Below are positions 11,038-18,461 of a stretch of 64,000 bases of DNA, one piece after another. This DNA comes from Armatimonadota bacterium (GTDB lineage: Bacteria > Armatimonadota > UBA5829 > DSUL01): NCBI GenBank assembly GCA_025998755.1, contig AP024674.1, positions 1,726,162 to 1,790,161 on the forward strand, read 5' to 3'. The notes beneath the pieces were generated by a model, which worked only from the letters and a program-made list of their open reading frames with translations, searched no databases and was not told the origin of the DNA. Position numbers and translations under genes: made by a program. The first letter of the stretch is position 1. Each line of letters starts with the position of its first letter.

Positions 11038-11337
11038 GGAACCTCTCCTTTCAGTATCCTGAACGAGTGCGCGCTGCGACCTGGTCGCGTGTTTTGCAAA
11101 TACACACGCAGGCGCGCCTGACTCAAATCCTGGATGACAGAGGGGACACACGATAGCCGCTTCCCGGGAGCGCCCTTGCCGCTCCTGTTGGCCATCCGGA
11201 AGACCTCCCGTCAGGGGGAGATCTGTCCTTTTCCCTGCCTCCGACTTAACCAGATCACTTCAAGAGTACCACACGAACGCCGTCCTGCCAACCCTTTGCA
11301 GAAAAACCCGTATTTTTTACAGGGGGCAGGATGGCCG
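11038..11337. other. Intergenic region between PEP-CTERM gene and MscS gene
   Basis: About 300 bases without a convincing gene. It holds the ribosome-binding site of the PEP-CTERM gene, a perfect 12-bp palindrome CAGGCGCGCCTG at 11109-11120 that could be an operator, and the MscS terminator near 11302-11324. No clear sigma70 or sigma54 promoter was found. Confidence 0.5.
11302..11324 (-). terminator. Terminator after the mscS-like gene
   Basis: On the minus strand CCCTGTA and TACGGG pair (six base pairs with one bulged T) around an A-rich loop and are followed by TTTTT. It lies 14 bases after the stop of the channel gene. The stem is short, so confidence is moderate. Confidence 0.5.
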
Positions 11338-12156
11338 CTACACGACGGGTATTGCGGCCTGGCGCAGGCGCTCGAAGATCTCCTCCCGCAGTTCGCCGAG
11401 CACCTGCTCCTGGAGGGACGGGGGCACACTGCCCACCAGCTTCAATGTGACCTTCGCCGCATCGAAGGCCGAGATACCCTGCGAGCGGAAGGGAGACGCC
11501 AATCCGTGCCGCTGGGAAACGGCGGCTCCCGCCTCGTCCAGCACCGCGCTCGCCCGCTCCAGATCCGCCGATGCGGCGACATTCACCTCCAGTGACACAG
11601 TGACTTCGCCCCGCGAATGATTGCAGACCGTGGTAATGTCGCCATTGGAGAGGATGTAAAGCCTGCCCTGAGCGTCGCGCAGGCGCGTGGTGCGAAGCCC
11701 GATCTCGCACACCGTCCCGGTGACGGCCCCCACCGTGATGATCTCTCCCACGCCGAACTGATTCTCCAGCAGGATGAAGAATCCGCCGATGACGTCCCGC
11801 ACCAGCCGCTGCGCGCCGAAACCGATGGCCAGCCCCGCGACGCCTGCAGCCGTGATGAGCGGCATCGGATCCACTCCCAGCGCCTTCAAGGCCAGGATGC
11901 CGAACACCACCGTCAGGGCGTAAGACGCGGCGCTTCGGGCCAGCCCGGCGAGCGTCTCGATGCGCCTCGCCCGGACCGGGTCCACCGTCAGCAGGCGGAC
12001 GGGCCTTGAGACACGGCGCACCGCCGCCGAGGCCAGCCACCTGAGAGCGACATACAGGATCGCCAGCTTCAGCAGCTGCAGGGCGCCCGTCAGCGCCTGT
12101 TCCTGCATCTCCAGCCAGCGCGGTGAAGCCAGAATGCCGGAGAACCAGCCGTGCAT
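11338..12156 (-). CDS. Small-conductance mechanosensitive channel, MscS family
   Basis: Releases solutes across the inner membrane during osmotic downshift. The 272-residue protein has transmembrane segments near 20-40 and 70-90 and the pore-lining helix with repeated small residues ('AAGVAGLAIGFGAQ'). The MscS beta domain follows, starting at 'GGFFILLENQFGVGEII', with a mixed C-terminal domain. Length matches the minimal three-helix MscS type. Two in-frame ATGs lie six bases apart; the second was chosen because GAGGAG is then properly spaced. It is followed by its own terminator. Confidence 0.9.
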   Translation of the reverse strand: MHGWFSGILASPRWLEMQEQALTGALQLLKLAILYVALRWLASAAVRRVSRPVRLLTVDPVRARRIETLAGLARSAASYALTVVFGILALKALGVDPMPLITAAGVAGLAIGFGAQRLVRDVIGGFFILLENQFGVGEIITVGAVTGTVCEIGLRTTRLRDAQGRLYILSNGDITTVCNHSRGEVTVSLEVNVAASADLERASAVLDEAGAAVSQRHGLASPFRSQGISAFDAAKVTLKLVGSVPPSLQEQVLGELREEIFERLRQAAIPVV

Positions 12157-12175
12157 CGTCATCTCTCCTCGTGTC

Positions 12176-12973
12176 TCAATCCGGCCCGTGTTCCCACTGT
12201 CTCGCACGCTCCTCCCAGTCCACTTCTCCGCCCTGGTAGCAGATCCGGTTGTATATGCAGCCCGCGCAGTGAGGGCCGAAGGAGGGCGGATAGGTCTCCT
12301 CCGCCTCGATGCGCCGGGCCACCCGGTGGATGTCCTCCTCCAGCACGTCTAACTCCTCAGGAAGAAATTCCACCGTGGCCCGGGAGCCGGACATCAGAGC
12401 ATAAAGCGTAGCCCGTACCCGCCTCTCCGGAAAATGATGGCGCACCAGGAGGGTGTAGCATCCCAGACCCAGGCTATCGCGCACGTCGTCCGCCGTCACA
12501 TCCCGCGCGGAACTCTTGTAGTCAATGATCTCAAGCATCCCGTCCGGATGCTCATCCAAGCGGTCCAGCCGTCCAGTCAGGATGAAACTGCCGTAGTCCC
12601 GCCGGAACTGCTTCTCCAGGAAGAGTACCCGCCTCCTCGCGGCCGCCGCGGTGCGGTGGTAGCCCTGCAGCATCTGCCGTCCCGTTTCGCGGAACTGCCG
12701 TTCCCGCTCCGCAGACTCGAATCCCGCAGACACCCAGTTGGACTCCAGCAGGCGCTCCAGATCTTCCAACCCCGCCGCCGCTCCGCCGCCCGAATGGAAC
12801 GCCTGAAGGGTGCGGTGCATCACCGCGCCGAAGGTATCATACGGACCGGGACGGTAATAGAGTCGCGAGATGCGGTCCACATACGTGAACCGGTACTGCA
12901 GGCTGCATTCCAGCCAGGACCGGATGCGAGTCGGAGAAAGGACCAGCCTGCGCTCTTTCTTCCGGGAGGCCAT
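12176..12973 (-). CDS. Stand-alone RecB-family PD-(D/E)XK nuclease with iron-sulfur cysteine pattern
   Basis: The 265-residue protein has a nuclease core of the RecB/Cas4/AddB type. The metal-binding strand is 'GRLDRLDEHPDG' and the catalytic strand is 'LEIIDYKSS'. One cysteine near the N terminus ('WLECSLQYRF') and three near the C terminus ('CAGCIYNRIC') reproduce the four-cysteine 4Fe-4S staple of Cas4 and AddB nucleases. No helicase or CRISPR genes are near. The start at 12971-12973 gives the family N terminus; the longer frame upstream is a shadow of the divergent gene. Only 18 bases separate it from that divergent start. Role: probably DNA repair, inferred. Confidence 0.85.
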   Translation of the reverse strand: MASRKKERRLVLSPTRIRSWLECSLQYRFTYVDRISRLYYRPGPYDTFGAVMHRTLQAFHSGGGAAAGLEDLERLLESNWVSAGFESAERERQFRETGRQMLQGYHRTAAAARRRVLFLEKQFRRDYGSFILTGRLDRLDEHPDGMLEIIDYKSSARDVTADDVRDSLGLGCYTLLVRHHFPERRVRATLYALMSGSRATVEFLPEELDVLEEDIHRVARRIEAEETYPPSFGPHCAGCIYNRICYQGGEVDWEERARQWEHGPD

Positions 12974-12991
12974 CGCGGGGACATTATAGCC

Positions 12992-13885
12992 ATGCGTAGC
13001 GCAGTGCGGACGATGCTGACAGCCGGAGGCGTATGGTTGGCGCTGGCCGCTTCTGCGGCGCCGGCAGGAGATGCGCCTCTCGACGCCGCTCGCGTGCGTG
13101 CGGCCTGCCTGAATGCTCTGGGAAAGCGGAGCGGGGCGATCGTGGTAGTGGACATACAGCAGGGACAGCGCCTTGCCTGCGTGCCCGAAGGCGCCTGCGC
13201 GGTGAAACATCCTCCGGGATCCATCGCCAAGCTGGTCACAGCACATGCCGGTCTGCTTTCAGGCCGCACCCGGGAGAACACAACATTTGAGTGCCGGGGC
13301 GCCATCCACATAGCGGGCAGGATCTACCACTGCTCTGTTCCTGGCGGCCACGGACGGTTGCGATTGCCGGAGGCTCTGTCCCGGAGCTGCAACATCTGGT
13401 TCTATCAGGCAGGCCGGAGGATTGGAAAGAAGGCCATCCTGCGATCGTGGAAGCTGCTGGGCGTGACAGTGACCCAGGATAACAGCGACGGGATCCCTGT
13501 CGAACGGCTGGCCGCCGCAGGCGAAGGTCTGTTGGTAAGCCCACTGGAGATGGCCGCCATCTGCCGGACCATTGCCCTGAAGAAGGACGTCCCGGGAAGC
13601 CCGTGCCGAACGCTGGCGGAAGGGATGGAAGAGGCTGTTGCGCATGGCACCGCGCAGGCGTTGGCCGGTTTGCCTGCAAGGCCGGCGGGGAAGACGGGCA
13701 GCCCCGAGCACTCTGCAGATCCTGTCAGGCGGCACGGATGGTTCGTGGGCTATGCCCCGCGCGACAGGCCTCGGATCGCCTTTGCCATCTTCTGCCTTGA
13801 GGGCAACGCCTATTCCAGCGCGGTTCCCGTGGCGGAAAAGATGCTCCGGGATCTGTTCCCCGCAAAGCCCGGAGGCCCCAGATGA
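12992..13885 (+). CDS. Secreted minimal penicillin-binding transpeptidase-domain protein
   Basis: The 297-residue protein has a signal peptide (about 1-26) and a single transpeptidase domain. All three active-site motifs are present: S77-x-x-K80 in 'GSIAK', S132-C-N134 and K234-T-G236. It lacks the N-terminal dimerisation or glycosyltransferase modules of standard PBP2/PBP3, so it is about half their length. Its stop overlaps the ATG of the SpoIID gene (ATGA). The context suggests a peptidoglycan-remodelling unit. Whether it cross-links, trims or only binds peptidoglycan cannot be told from sequence. An alternative ATG lies 21 bases downstream. Confidence 0.85.
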   Translation: MRSAVRTMLTAGGVWLALAASAAPAGDAPLDAARVRAACLNALGKRSGAIVVVDIQQGQRLACVPEGACAVKHPPGSIAKLVTAHAGLLSGRTRENTTFECRGAIHIAGRIYHCSVPGGHGRLRLPEALSRSCNIWFYQAGRRIGKKAILRSWKLLGVTVTQDNSDGIPVERLAAAGEGLLVSPLEMAAICRTIALKKDVPGSPCRTLAEGMEEAVAHGTAQALAGLPARPAGKTGSPEHSADPVRRHGWFVGYAPRDRPRIAFAIFCLEGNAYSSAVPVAEKMLRDLFPAKPGGPR

Positions 13886-14979
13886 GGCGCTTGCTGCCCT
13901 TCAGCCTTGTTCTGGCCGTCGCTGCCCAACCGGGATGGGCAAGCGCCTTGGAGACCATCTCCATCGGGCTGTGGGACAGCGCACGCGCGCCTGCGCGCGT
14001 GCGGGTAGCCGGGGCGAGGATCCCCCAGGAAGGCACGGCGCGCGTCTGGACCGTAACGGCCTCAGGCGGACGGCTACACGTGGAGCCGGGAGGCCGCGCC
14101 GTAACCAGGCTGACACTCCGCGGGTCCCCGCGGATGATCATCACCGGTCCCGGAGCTAGCGCGGCTGTGCCTGGAGAACTCGTGCTGAGCGCCCGACACG
14201 GCCGTATGCAGGGCATCCTGAAGCTCCCTCTGGAAGAGTATGTTGCGCGCGTTGTGGCCCGCGAGATGCCCTCGGGATGGCCCCCGGACGCGCTGGCCGC
14301 ACAGGCCGTTGTGGCCCGCAGCTTCGCGCTTGCCTCAAAGGGCAGACACGCACGCGACGGATTCGACGTGTGCAGTCTGACCCACTGCCAACTCTGGTCT
14401 GCATCCCCTCCCACGGCGCAGGCTACGGAGGCGGCCAGGAGGACGAAAGGGTGGATTCTGACGAGCGGGGGGCAGACTCTGCGCGCGCCGTTCTGCAGCA
14501 CGTGCGGAGGATACACGGCAGATGGCGCTGCGTCAGGCCTCCCGGCGACGTGCGTGCCGGTCCGTGACGGTCTTCCCGGACGAGAATTCTGCCGGGCATC
14601 TCCGCACTTTCGCTGGCAGGCAAGGTTGTCACCGCAGGAACTGGGCCGCTTGGCGGGTCTTGCGGAAGGCCGGGCAGCGGAGATCCGGATCCTGGCACGG
14701 GACAAAGGCGGGCGCGTCACGCGAGCAAGACTGGCGGCGGAGCAGATGGACGGCGGAGCGCTGCTGATACGCTTCGGACGCGCGCTGGGATGGGCCAGGG
14801 TGAAGTCCTGCCTGTTCACCTTACGCAAAGAAGGGCCTGTCACAGTGCTGGACGGCCGCGGCCTGGGACACGGAGCGGGACTGTGCCAGTGGGGAGCCCG
14901 CGGGCGCGCCCTGCAGGGACAGGACTGGAAGGGCATACTCAGGGCATACTTTCCGAAGGCAGAGCTGGTGAGAAGATGA
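13882..14979 (+). CDS. SpoIID/LytB-domain lytic transglycosylase-like protein
   Basis: SpoIID cleaves glycan strands that have lost their stem peptides. This 365-residue secreted protein keeps the key blocks: 'LEEYVARVVAREMP' with the catalytic glutamate E128, 'AQAVVARSFAL', 'FCSTCGGYTADG' at 204-215 and the C-terminal 'GRGLGHGAGLCQWGARG'. A signal peptide covers about the first 22 residues. The gene overlaps both neighbours by four bases, forming a coupled three-gene unit. No sporulation genes are visible, so a vegetative envelope role is more likely than spore formation. This is inferred. Confidence 0.92.
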   Translation: MRRLLPFSLVLAVAAQPGWASALETISIGLWDSARAPARVRVAGARIPQEGTARVWTVTASGGRLHVEPGGRAVTRLTLRGSPRMIITGPGASAAVPGELVLSARHGRMQGILKLPLEEYVARVVAREMPSGWPPDALAAQAVVARSFALASKGRHARDGFDVCSLTHCQLWSASPPTAQATEAARRTKGWILTSGGQTLRAPFCSTCGGYTADGAASGLPATCVPVRDGLPGREFCRASPHFRWQARLSPQELGRLAGLAEGRAAEIRILARDKGGRVTRARLAAEQMDGGALLIRFGRALGWARVKSCLFTLRKEGPVTVLDGRGLGHGAGLCQWGARGRALQGQDWKGILRAYFPKAELVRR

Positions 14980-15647
14980 AAAGACAGACTCGCCAGATCC
15001 TTCAGGGACTCTTGCTCGTCTCATCGGCACTGATGCTGCCTGTTACTGCCACCCAAACGCCTCACTCCTCCCCTCTGGAGGAGGCGCAACGGGCACCTGC
15101 GGCGGTCCGCAGGCAGGCTTGCGCTCTGGCGCGATGGGCAGTGGAGCAGAAAGCAGCCGGGAAAGCGCTGTCCCCTCTTCCCTTCCGGCCGGAGGGGGTG
15201 CTGGCGAAACCGGCTCCCTGCTTTGTGACAATCAGCCTGGACGGACGCCGCCGGGGATGCACCGGTAGCTTCGAACCCCAGACCGCCACCCTGGCGCGGG
15301 AGATCGTGCGAAATGCCGTTCGGGCGTGGAATCAGGATCCTCGGACTCCCCGACTGACGAGAGAAGACCTGCGCCGGGCGGAGTTTTCCGTCACCATTCC
15401 CGGAGAGCGCCGGGCCGTGCCGGATCCATCATCTTACCCCCCTGCCAACTACGGTCTGGTGGTTTCCGGGGGCGGAAGAAGCGGCGTGCTACTCCCCGGC
15501 GAGGCGAAGACCTCGAGCTGGCAGGCGCGCGAGGCACGTCGCCAGGCCGGAATACCGGACGGCACGTCCGCTACGTTTCAGGTCTTCCGCGCCGTAACCT
15601 TCCGAGAGACGGACGAGAAGAGGCGGGAGACCAGCCATTCGTTTTGA
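14976..15647 (+). CDS. Secreted AMMECR1-domain protein
   Basis: The 223-residue protein has a signal peptide (hydrophobic run about 9-25) before an AMMECR1 domain. The family core 'FVTISLDGRRRGCTGSF' with its conserved 'RGC-G' loop lies near 85-100, followed by the helix with 'NAVRAWNQDPRTPRLT' and 'AEFSVTI'. The function of AMMECR1 domains is not established; most bacterial members are cytoplasmic or fused to MEMO domains. Export here, and coupling (ATGA overlap) to SpoIID and a transpeptidase, suggest an envelope role. That is inference. Confidence 0.8.
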   Translation: MKRQTRQILQGLLLVSSALMLPVTATQTPHSSPLEEAQRAPAAVRRQACALARWAVEQKAAGKALSPLPFRPEGVLAKPAPCFVTISLDGRRRGCTGSFEPQTATLAREIVRNAVRAWNQDPRTPRLTREDLRRAEFSVTIPGERRAVPDPSSYPPANYGLVVSGGGRSGVLLPGEAKTSSWQAREARRQAGIPDGTSATFQVFRAVTFRETDEKRRETSHSF

Positions 15648-15664
15648 AGCCCGGTCTCCCGCCT
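15621..15664. terminator. Hairpin across the AMMECR1 gene stop codon
   Basis: A perfect 12-bp inverted repeat (arms 15621-15632 and 15653-15664) has its loop over the stop codon at 15645-15647. No T-tract follows in either direction, so it may act as an mRNA 3' stabiliser or a Rho-dependent end rather than a classical terminator. It lies between convergent genes. Confidence 0.4.
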
Positions 15665-15690
15665 GGCAAGCAGCAGAAGAAAAGACGTTC

Positions 15691-16764
15691 TTAGCGGGGA
15701 GGCGGGCCTCCCGCGCGATTGCCACGGCCGGCGCCGGCAGGGCGCTCGCCTGCGGGAGGCGGAGCGGGCCGCTCAGGACGGCAGTTCTCCCGCATCCACT
15801 CCCTGGCGGCCGCCCACTGGTCCGCCGTCAGGACGCCCTGCATCGCCTGAGTGGCGGCTCGCGTCAGCTCCTGAACCTTCTGACGTCGCTCCTCCGGCGT
15901 CAGGGTGGAATCGTTTCGCACCGCCTGAAGGTCGGCGCGGAGCTTCTCCTGGATGGCGGCGATCTTCGCCTTCTGATCCGCACTGGCTCCGATGGCGTCC
16001 AGCGCCTGCATCAGACACTCGGGACGCGGGCCGGGCCCCATCCCGGGTGGCAGCGGCCTGCCGGGGCGGTCTCCAGGCGGCGGTCCGGGACGATCCCCAC
16101 CGCAGTTCTCCGCCATATACTTCTGCACCGCCGTCCTCTGCTGCGGGGTCAGCAGGGCCAGAATGGCTTGATGTGCGTCACGGGTGAGCTGAGTCACCCT
16201 CTGGCGCTTCTGCTCGGGAGTCAGGTTGCTGTCGTTCAGCACCGCACCGATGTCGGACTTCAGCTTCTGCTGGATGGCCTCGGCCCTGGAGCGCTGGTCG
16301 GCTGAAAGGCCGGCACTCTTCAGCGCCTCCTGGAAGCACTGGATGCGCGGATCCGGGCCAGGCATCGGCCTCGGACGCGGACGCGCGCAGTTCTGCGCCA
16401 TCCAGGCGCGGATGGTCTCGCGCTGCTGCTGCGTCAGAGTATTCTGGATTGCAAGGAACGCCTCAGCCCTGAGATTACGGATCTTGATCTGCCTCTGCTC
16501 GGGCGACAGAGCCGGGTCGTTCCGGACGGATCGCACGTCGTTGTGCAGTTGCTCGCGAATGGACTGGATCTGCGCCTGCTGGTCCGCTGTGACTCCCGCG
16601 GCGTCCATGGCCTGCTCGATACACTCTTTCCACTGGCCGCCTGCTTGCGGGTCGGCGCCCATTCCGAACCATTCCGGGTTCAGCCCCTGCGCCTGTGCTA
16701 CTGCCACGGCCGCAACGGCCAGGATGGGCAGCAACGCCAGCGCCAGCACTGTTCTGATTTTCAT
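15691..16764 (-). CDS. Secreted protein with three tandem Spy/CpxP-like (LTxxQ) domains
   Basis: A 357-residue exported protein: signal peptide about 1-26, then three helical repeats joined by proline-arginine-rich linkers, and a proline/glycine-rich tail. Each repeat begins at a cysteine and ends at a cysteine in 'QNC' or 'ENC': C48-C126, C143-C221 and C250-C328. The spacing is exactly 78 residues each time. Each repeat has 'SPEQ' or 'TPEQ/E' mid-way and an 'LTxxQ' motif near its end, as in Spy and CpxP periplasmic chaperones. Natural relatives usually carry one such domain. Chaperone or metal-stress function is inferred. Confidence 0.75.
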   Translation of the reverse strand: MKIRTVLALALLPILAVAAVAVAQAQGLNPEWFGMGADPQAGGQWKECIEQAMDAAGVTADQQAQIQSIREQLHNDVRSVRNDPALSPEQRQIKIRNLRAEAFLAIQNTLTQQQRETIRAWMAQNCARPRPRPMPGPDPRIQCFQEALKSAGLSADQRSRAEAIQQKLKSDIGAVLNDSNLTPEQKRQRVTQLTRDAHQAILALLTPQQRTAVQKYMAENCGGDRPGPPPGDRPGRPLPPGMGPGPRPECLMQALDAIGASADQKAKIAAIQEKLRADLQAVRNDSTLTPEERRQKVQELTRAATQAMQGVLTADQWAAAREWMRENCRPERPAPPPAGERPAGAGRGNRAGGPPPR

Positions 16765-16909
16765 CTCTCTACCTCTTACATCAAAGGGGATGGCGATGAA
16801 GAGCTCTTCTCACCGGTGAGACGGGACGCGGCGCGCCGTCCTTAACAGCGCTGTGGCGGGCGGATTTCTGTGAGCAGTCGCACGCGAGAGAGGTCCTCGA
16901 ACAGGCGCG

Positions 16910-16937
16910 AAAAGGCCCTCGCCTGGCGGCGAGGGCC
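16910..16937 (-). terminator. Terminator after the second PEP-CTERM gene
   Basis: On the minus strand a perfect 10-bp stem GGCCCTCGCC/GGCGAGGGCC (16914-16937) with a 4-base loop is followed by TTTT. It lies 35 bases after the stop at 16972. Confidence 0.85.
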
Positions 16938-16971
16938 ATGGAACGCGGCCGGCTGCTCGCGGGCAGCCTGC

Positions 16972-18090
16972 TCAGTTACGTCTGCGCATCCTCAGCATGC
17001 CGAGCCCGCCTAGCCCTGCCAGCATTCCGAGCTGCAAGAACATGGGTTCGGGGATGACAGGACATTCGACGACAAACCCGTAGATGCTCTCATCTTTCTC
17101 AAAGCCGTAGGCACTGTTGAGCAATTTCCCGGTCGTCGGGTCAATTCGTAGCGGTTGCGTAGTCGTACCGCCTGGCATTCCCTGTTGAATGTCGTGGCTG
17201 ATTTCGAGCGTATAAGTTCCGTCCTCGTTCACAGCTATAGACTCAACAACAGCTACGTGTCTCCTTCCCACAAGTTCAATATCCTGCCCGGCCTTCATCT
17301 CCTGAAACACTTTGCTGAGTTCGTTTGGGGCGAACATTCGTGTGGTCACGTAGTCCTTCAGGGCATCCCCCTTGCCCTGCCAGTGGCCCGGCGGGCAGCC
17401 GCCTGTACCAGGTATCGGATAACCTTTCGAGTCAACCCGGGGAGGTTCCCATCGAGTGGGCCCTTTCAGCCCCTCGATGCTCATCTTGTCGGGCGGGATG
17501 TTGAGCGAGGGATGCTTCCTATTGAGCCACTGCAAGCTGTTGGAAAATGCCGCAGGAACGCACTCGGAGACGTCGCAGTCCTGATTGGGCATTCCCCAGT
17601 TGTGAGCCTCGTCCGCCACCTTGCCGCCGGTCCAGGAAGAGGCCGAAGAGATTGGACCCGGATTGCCCACGCCTCCGACCGTCACAGCGTACTTGCTAAC
17701 GCTTACTTCCGCGGGAGGCCCTGATGGCATACTCATCAGCCAATCCGTGCCCACGGTTGCAAGGCACTGAACCCTTTCCACAGGGGAACCGACAACATTA
17801 CCGAGACTGAAGTTGATGCTAATGTTCCTGGAACTGCTCAGCGAACTTGTGAAGAGAGGGGCGTTCTGCACCTCCCATCGGCCGTCCACTACCAAATTGA
17901 AGTACTGCAGTTGCTCCCCCGCGCTCCAATCGTACGTGATTTTCACCAGACCCCAGTCGGAGTTCGCCTGCGAGTAGTCACCCATCACGAAATCCGTCTG
18001 ATGGACGTCAAAAGAAACAAGTCCCGCCGTCGCGGGGGCAGAGAGCATTACACAAAGCACAACCAGCACGAATCTCACGGAGGGTTTCAT
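16972..18090 (-). CDS. Secreted PEP-CTERM protein with a possible papain-like cysteine peptidase domain
   Basis: A 372-residue exported protein with a signal peptide (about 1-23), a beta-rich N-terminal half and a C-terminal PEP-CTERM tail (Pro-Glu-Pro at 347-349, hydrophobic helix, 'RMRRR'). In the middle, Gln170, Cys177 in 'ECVPAAFSNSL', His278 in 'RRHVAVV' and Asp300 in 'ISHD' occur in the order and spacing expected of C39/papain-like peptidases. The catalytic assignment is inference from pattern only. The ATG at 18088-18090 has an AAGGAGG site. Its sorting tail is closely similar to that of the 10309-11037 protein, implying one exosortase acts on both. Confidence 0.75.
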   Translation of the reverse strand: MKPSVRFVLVVLCVMLSAPATAGLVSFDVHQTDFVMGDYSQANSDWGLVKITYDWSAGEQLQYFNLVVDGRWEVQNAPLFTSSLSSSRNISINFSLGNVVGSPVERVQCLATVGTDWLMSMPSGPPAEVSVSKYAVTVGGVGNPGPISSASSWTGGKVADEAHNWGMPNQDCDVSECVPAAFSNSLQWLNRKHPSLNIPPDKMSIEGLKGPTRWEPPRVDSKGYPIPGTGGCPPGHWQGKGDALKDYVTTRMFAPNELSKVFQEMKAGQDIELVGRRHVAVVESIAVNEDGTYTLEISHDIQQGMPGGTTTQPLRIDPTTGKLLNSAYGFEKDESIYGFVVECPVIPEPMFLQLGMLAGLGGLGMLRMRRRN

Positions 18091-18461
18091 GGCAGTCCTC
18101 CTTCCTCTTCCCTCCCGTGCCGACACAGCGGCAGACGCTTCAGCAATCACGACCCAAGTACCCGCCCAGTCCCTCGATGCGCCAGGCCTTACGGCCGGAG
18201 TGGCTTCGCACCCTCCTTCAAAGGTCAAAGGCTTGGCGAGGCGATGCGCAACTTGATGGACCGGTCATTGCAGCGCCATGATGCTGCACAGTATATGACG
18301 ACGCAAGGACTTTACGAAAAGTCAGGTAGAAATACCGACCTCCGATGGCTTCTCTGACCCCGGCTGAAGGGACGCCGGAGGCGGCTGGGGAAAAGTGTGC
18401 CGGAAGTCGTCCGGCTCCGTGCTCCGGACACGAGCAACGAACCGGCGAAGGACACAAGACC
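18091..18461. other. Divergent intergenic region
   Basis: This 371-base gap separates divergent genes and should contain both promoters. It includes the AAGGAGG site for the minus-strand gene and the GAAGGA site for the plus-strand gene. The nearest promoter-like pair on the plus strand, TTGCAG and TATATG with 18 bases between (about 18267-18296), is weak. No RNA gene was recognised. Confidence 0.4.

Noticed and set aside
11109-11120. Perfect palindrome CAGGCGCGCCTG as a regulator operator
   Set aside because: A 12-bp GC palindrome can arise by chance in GC-rich DNA, and no regulator gene is adjacent; mentioned only within the intergenic entry.
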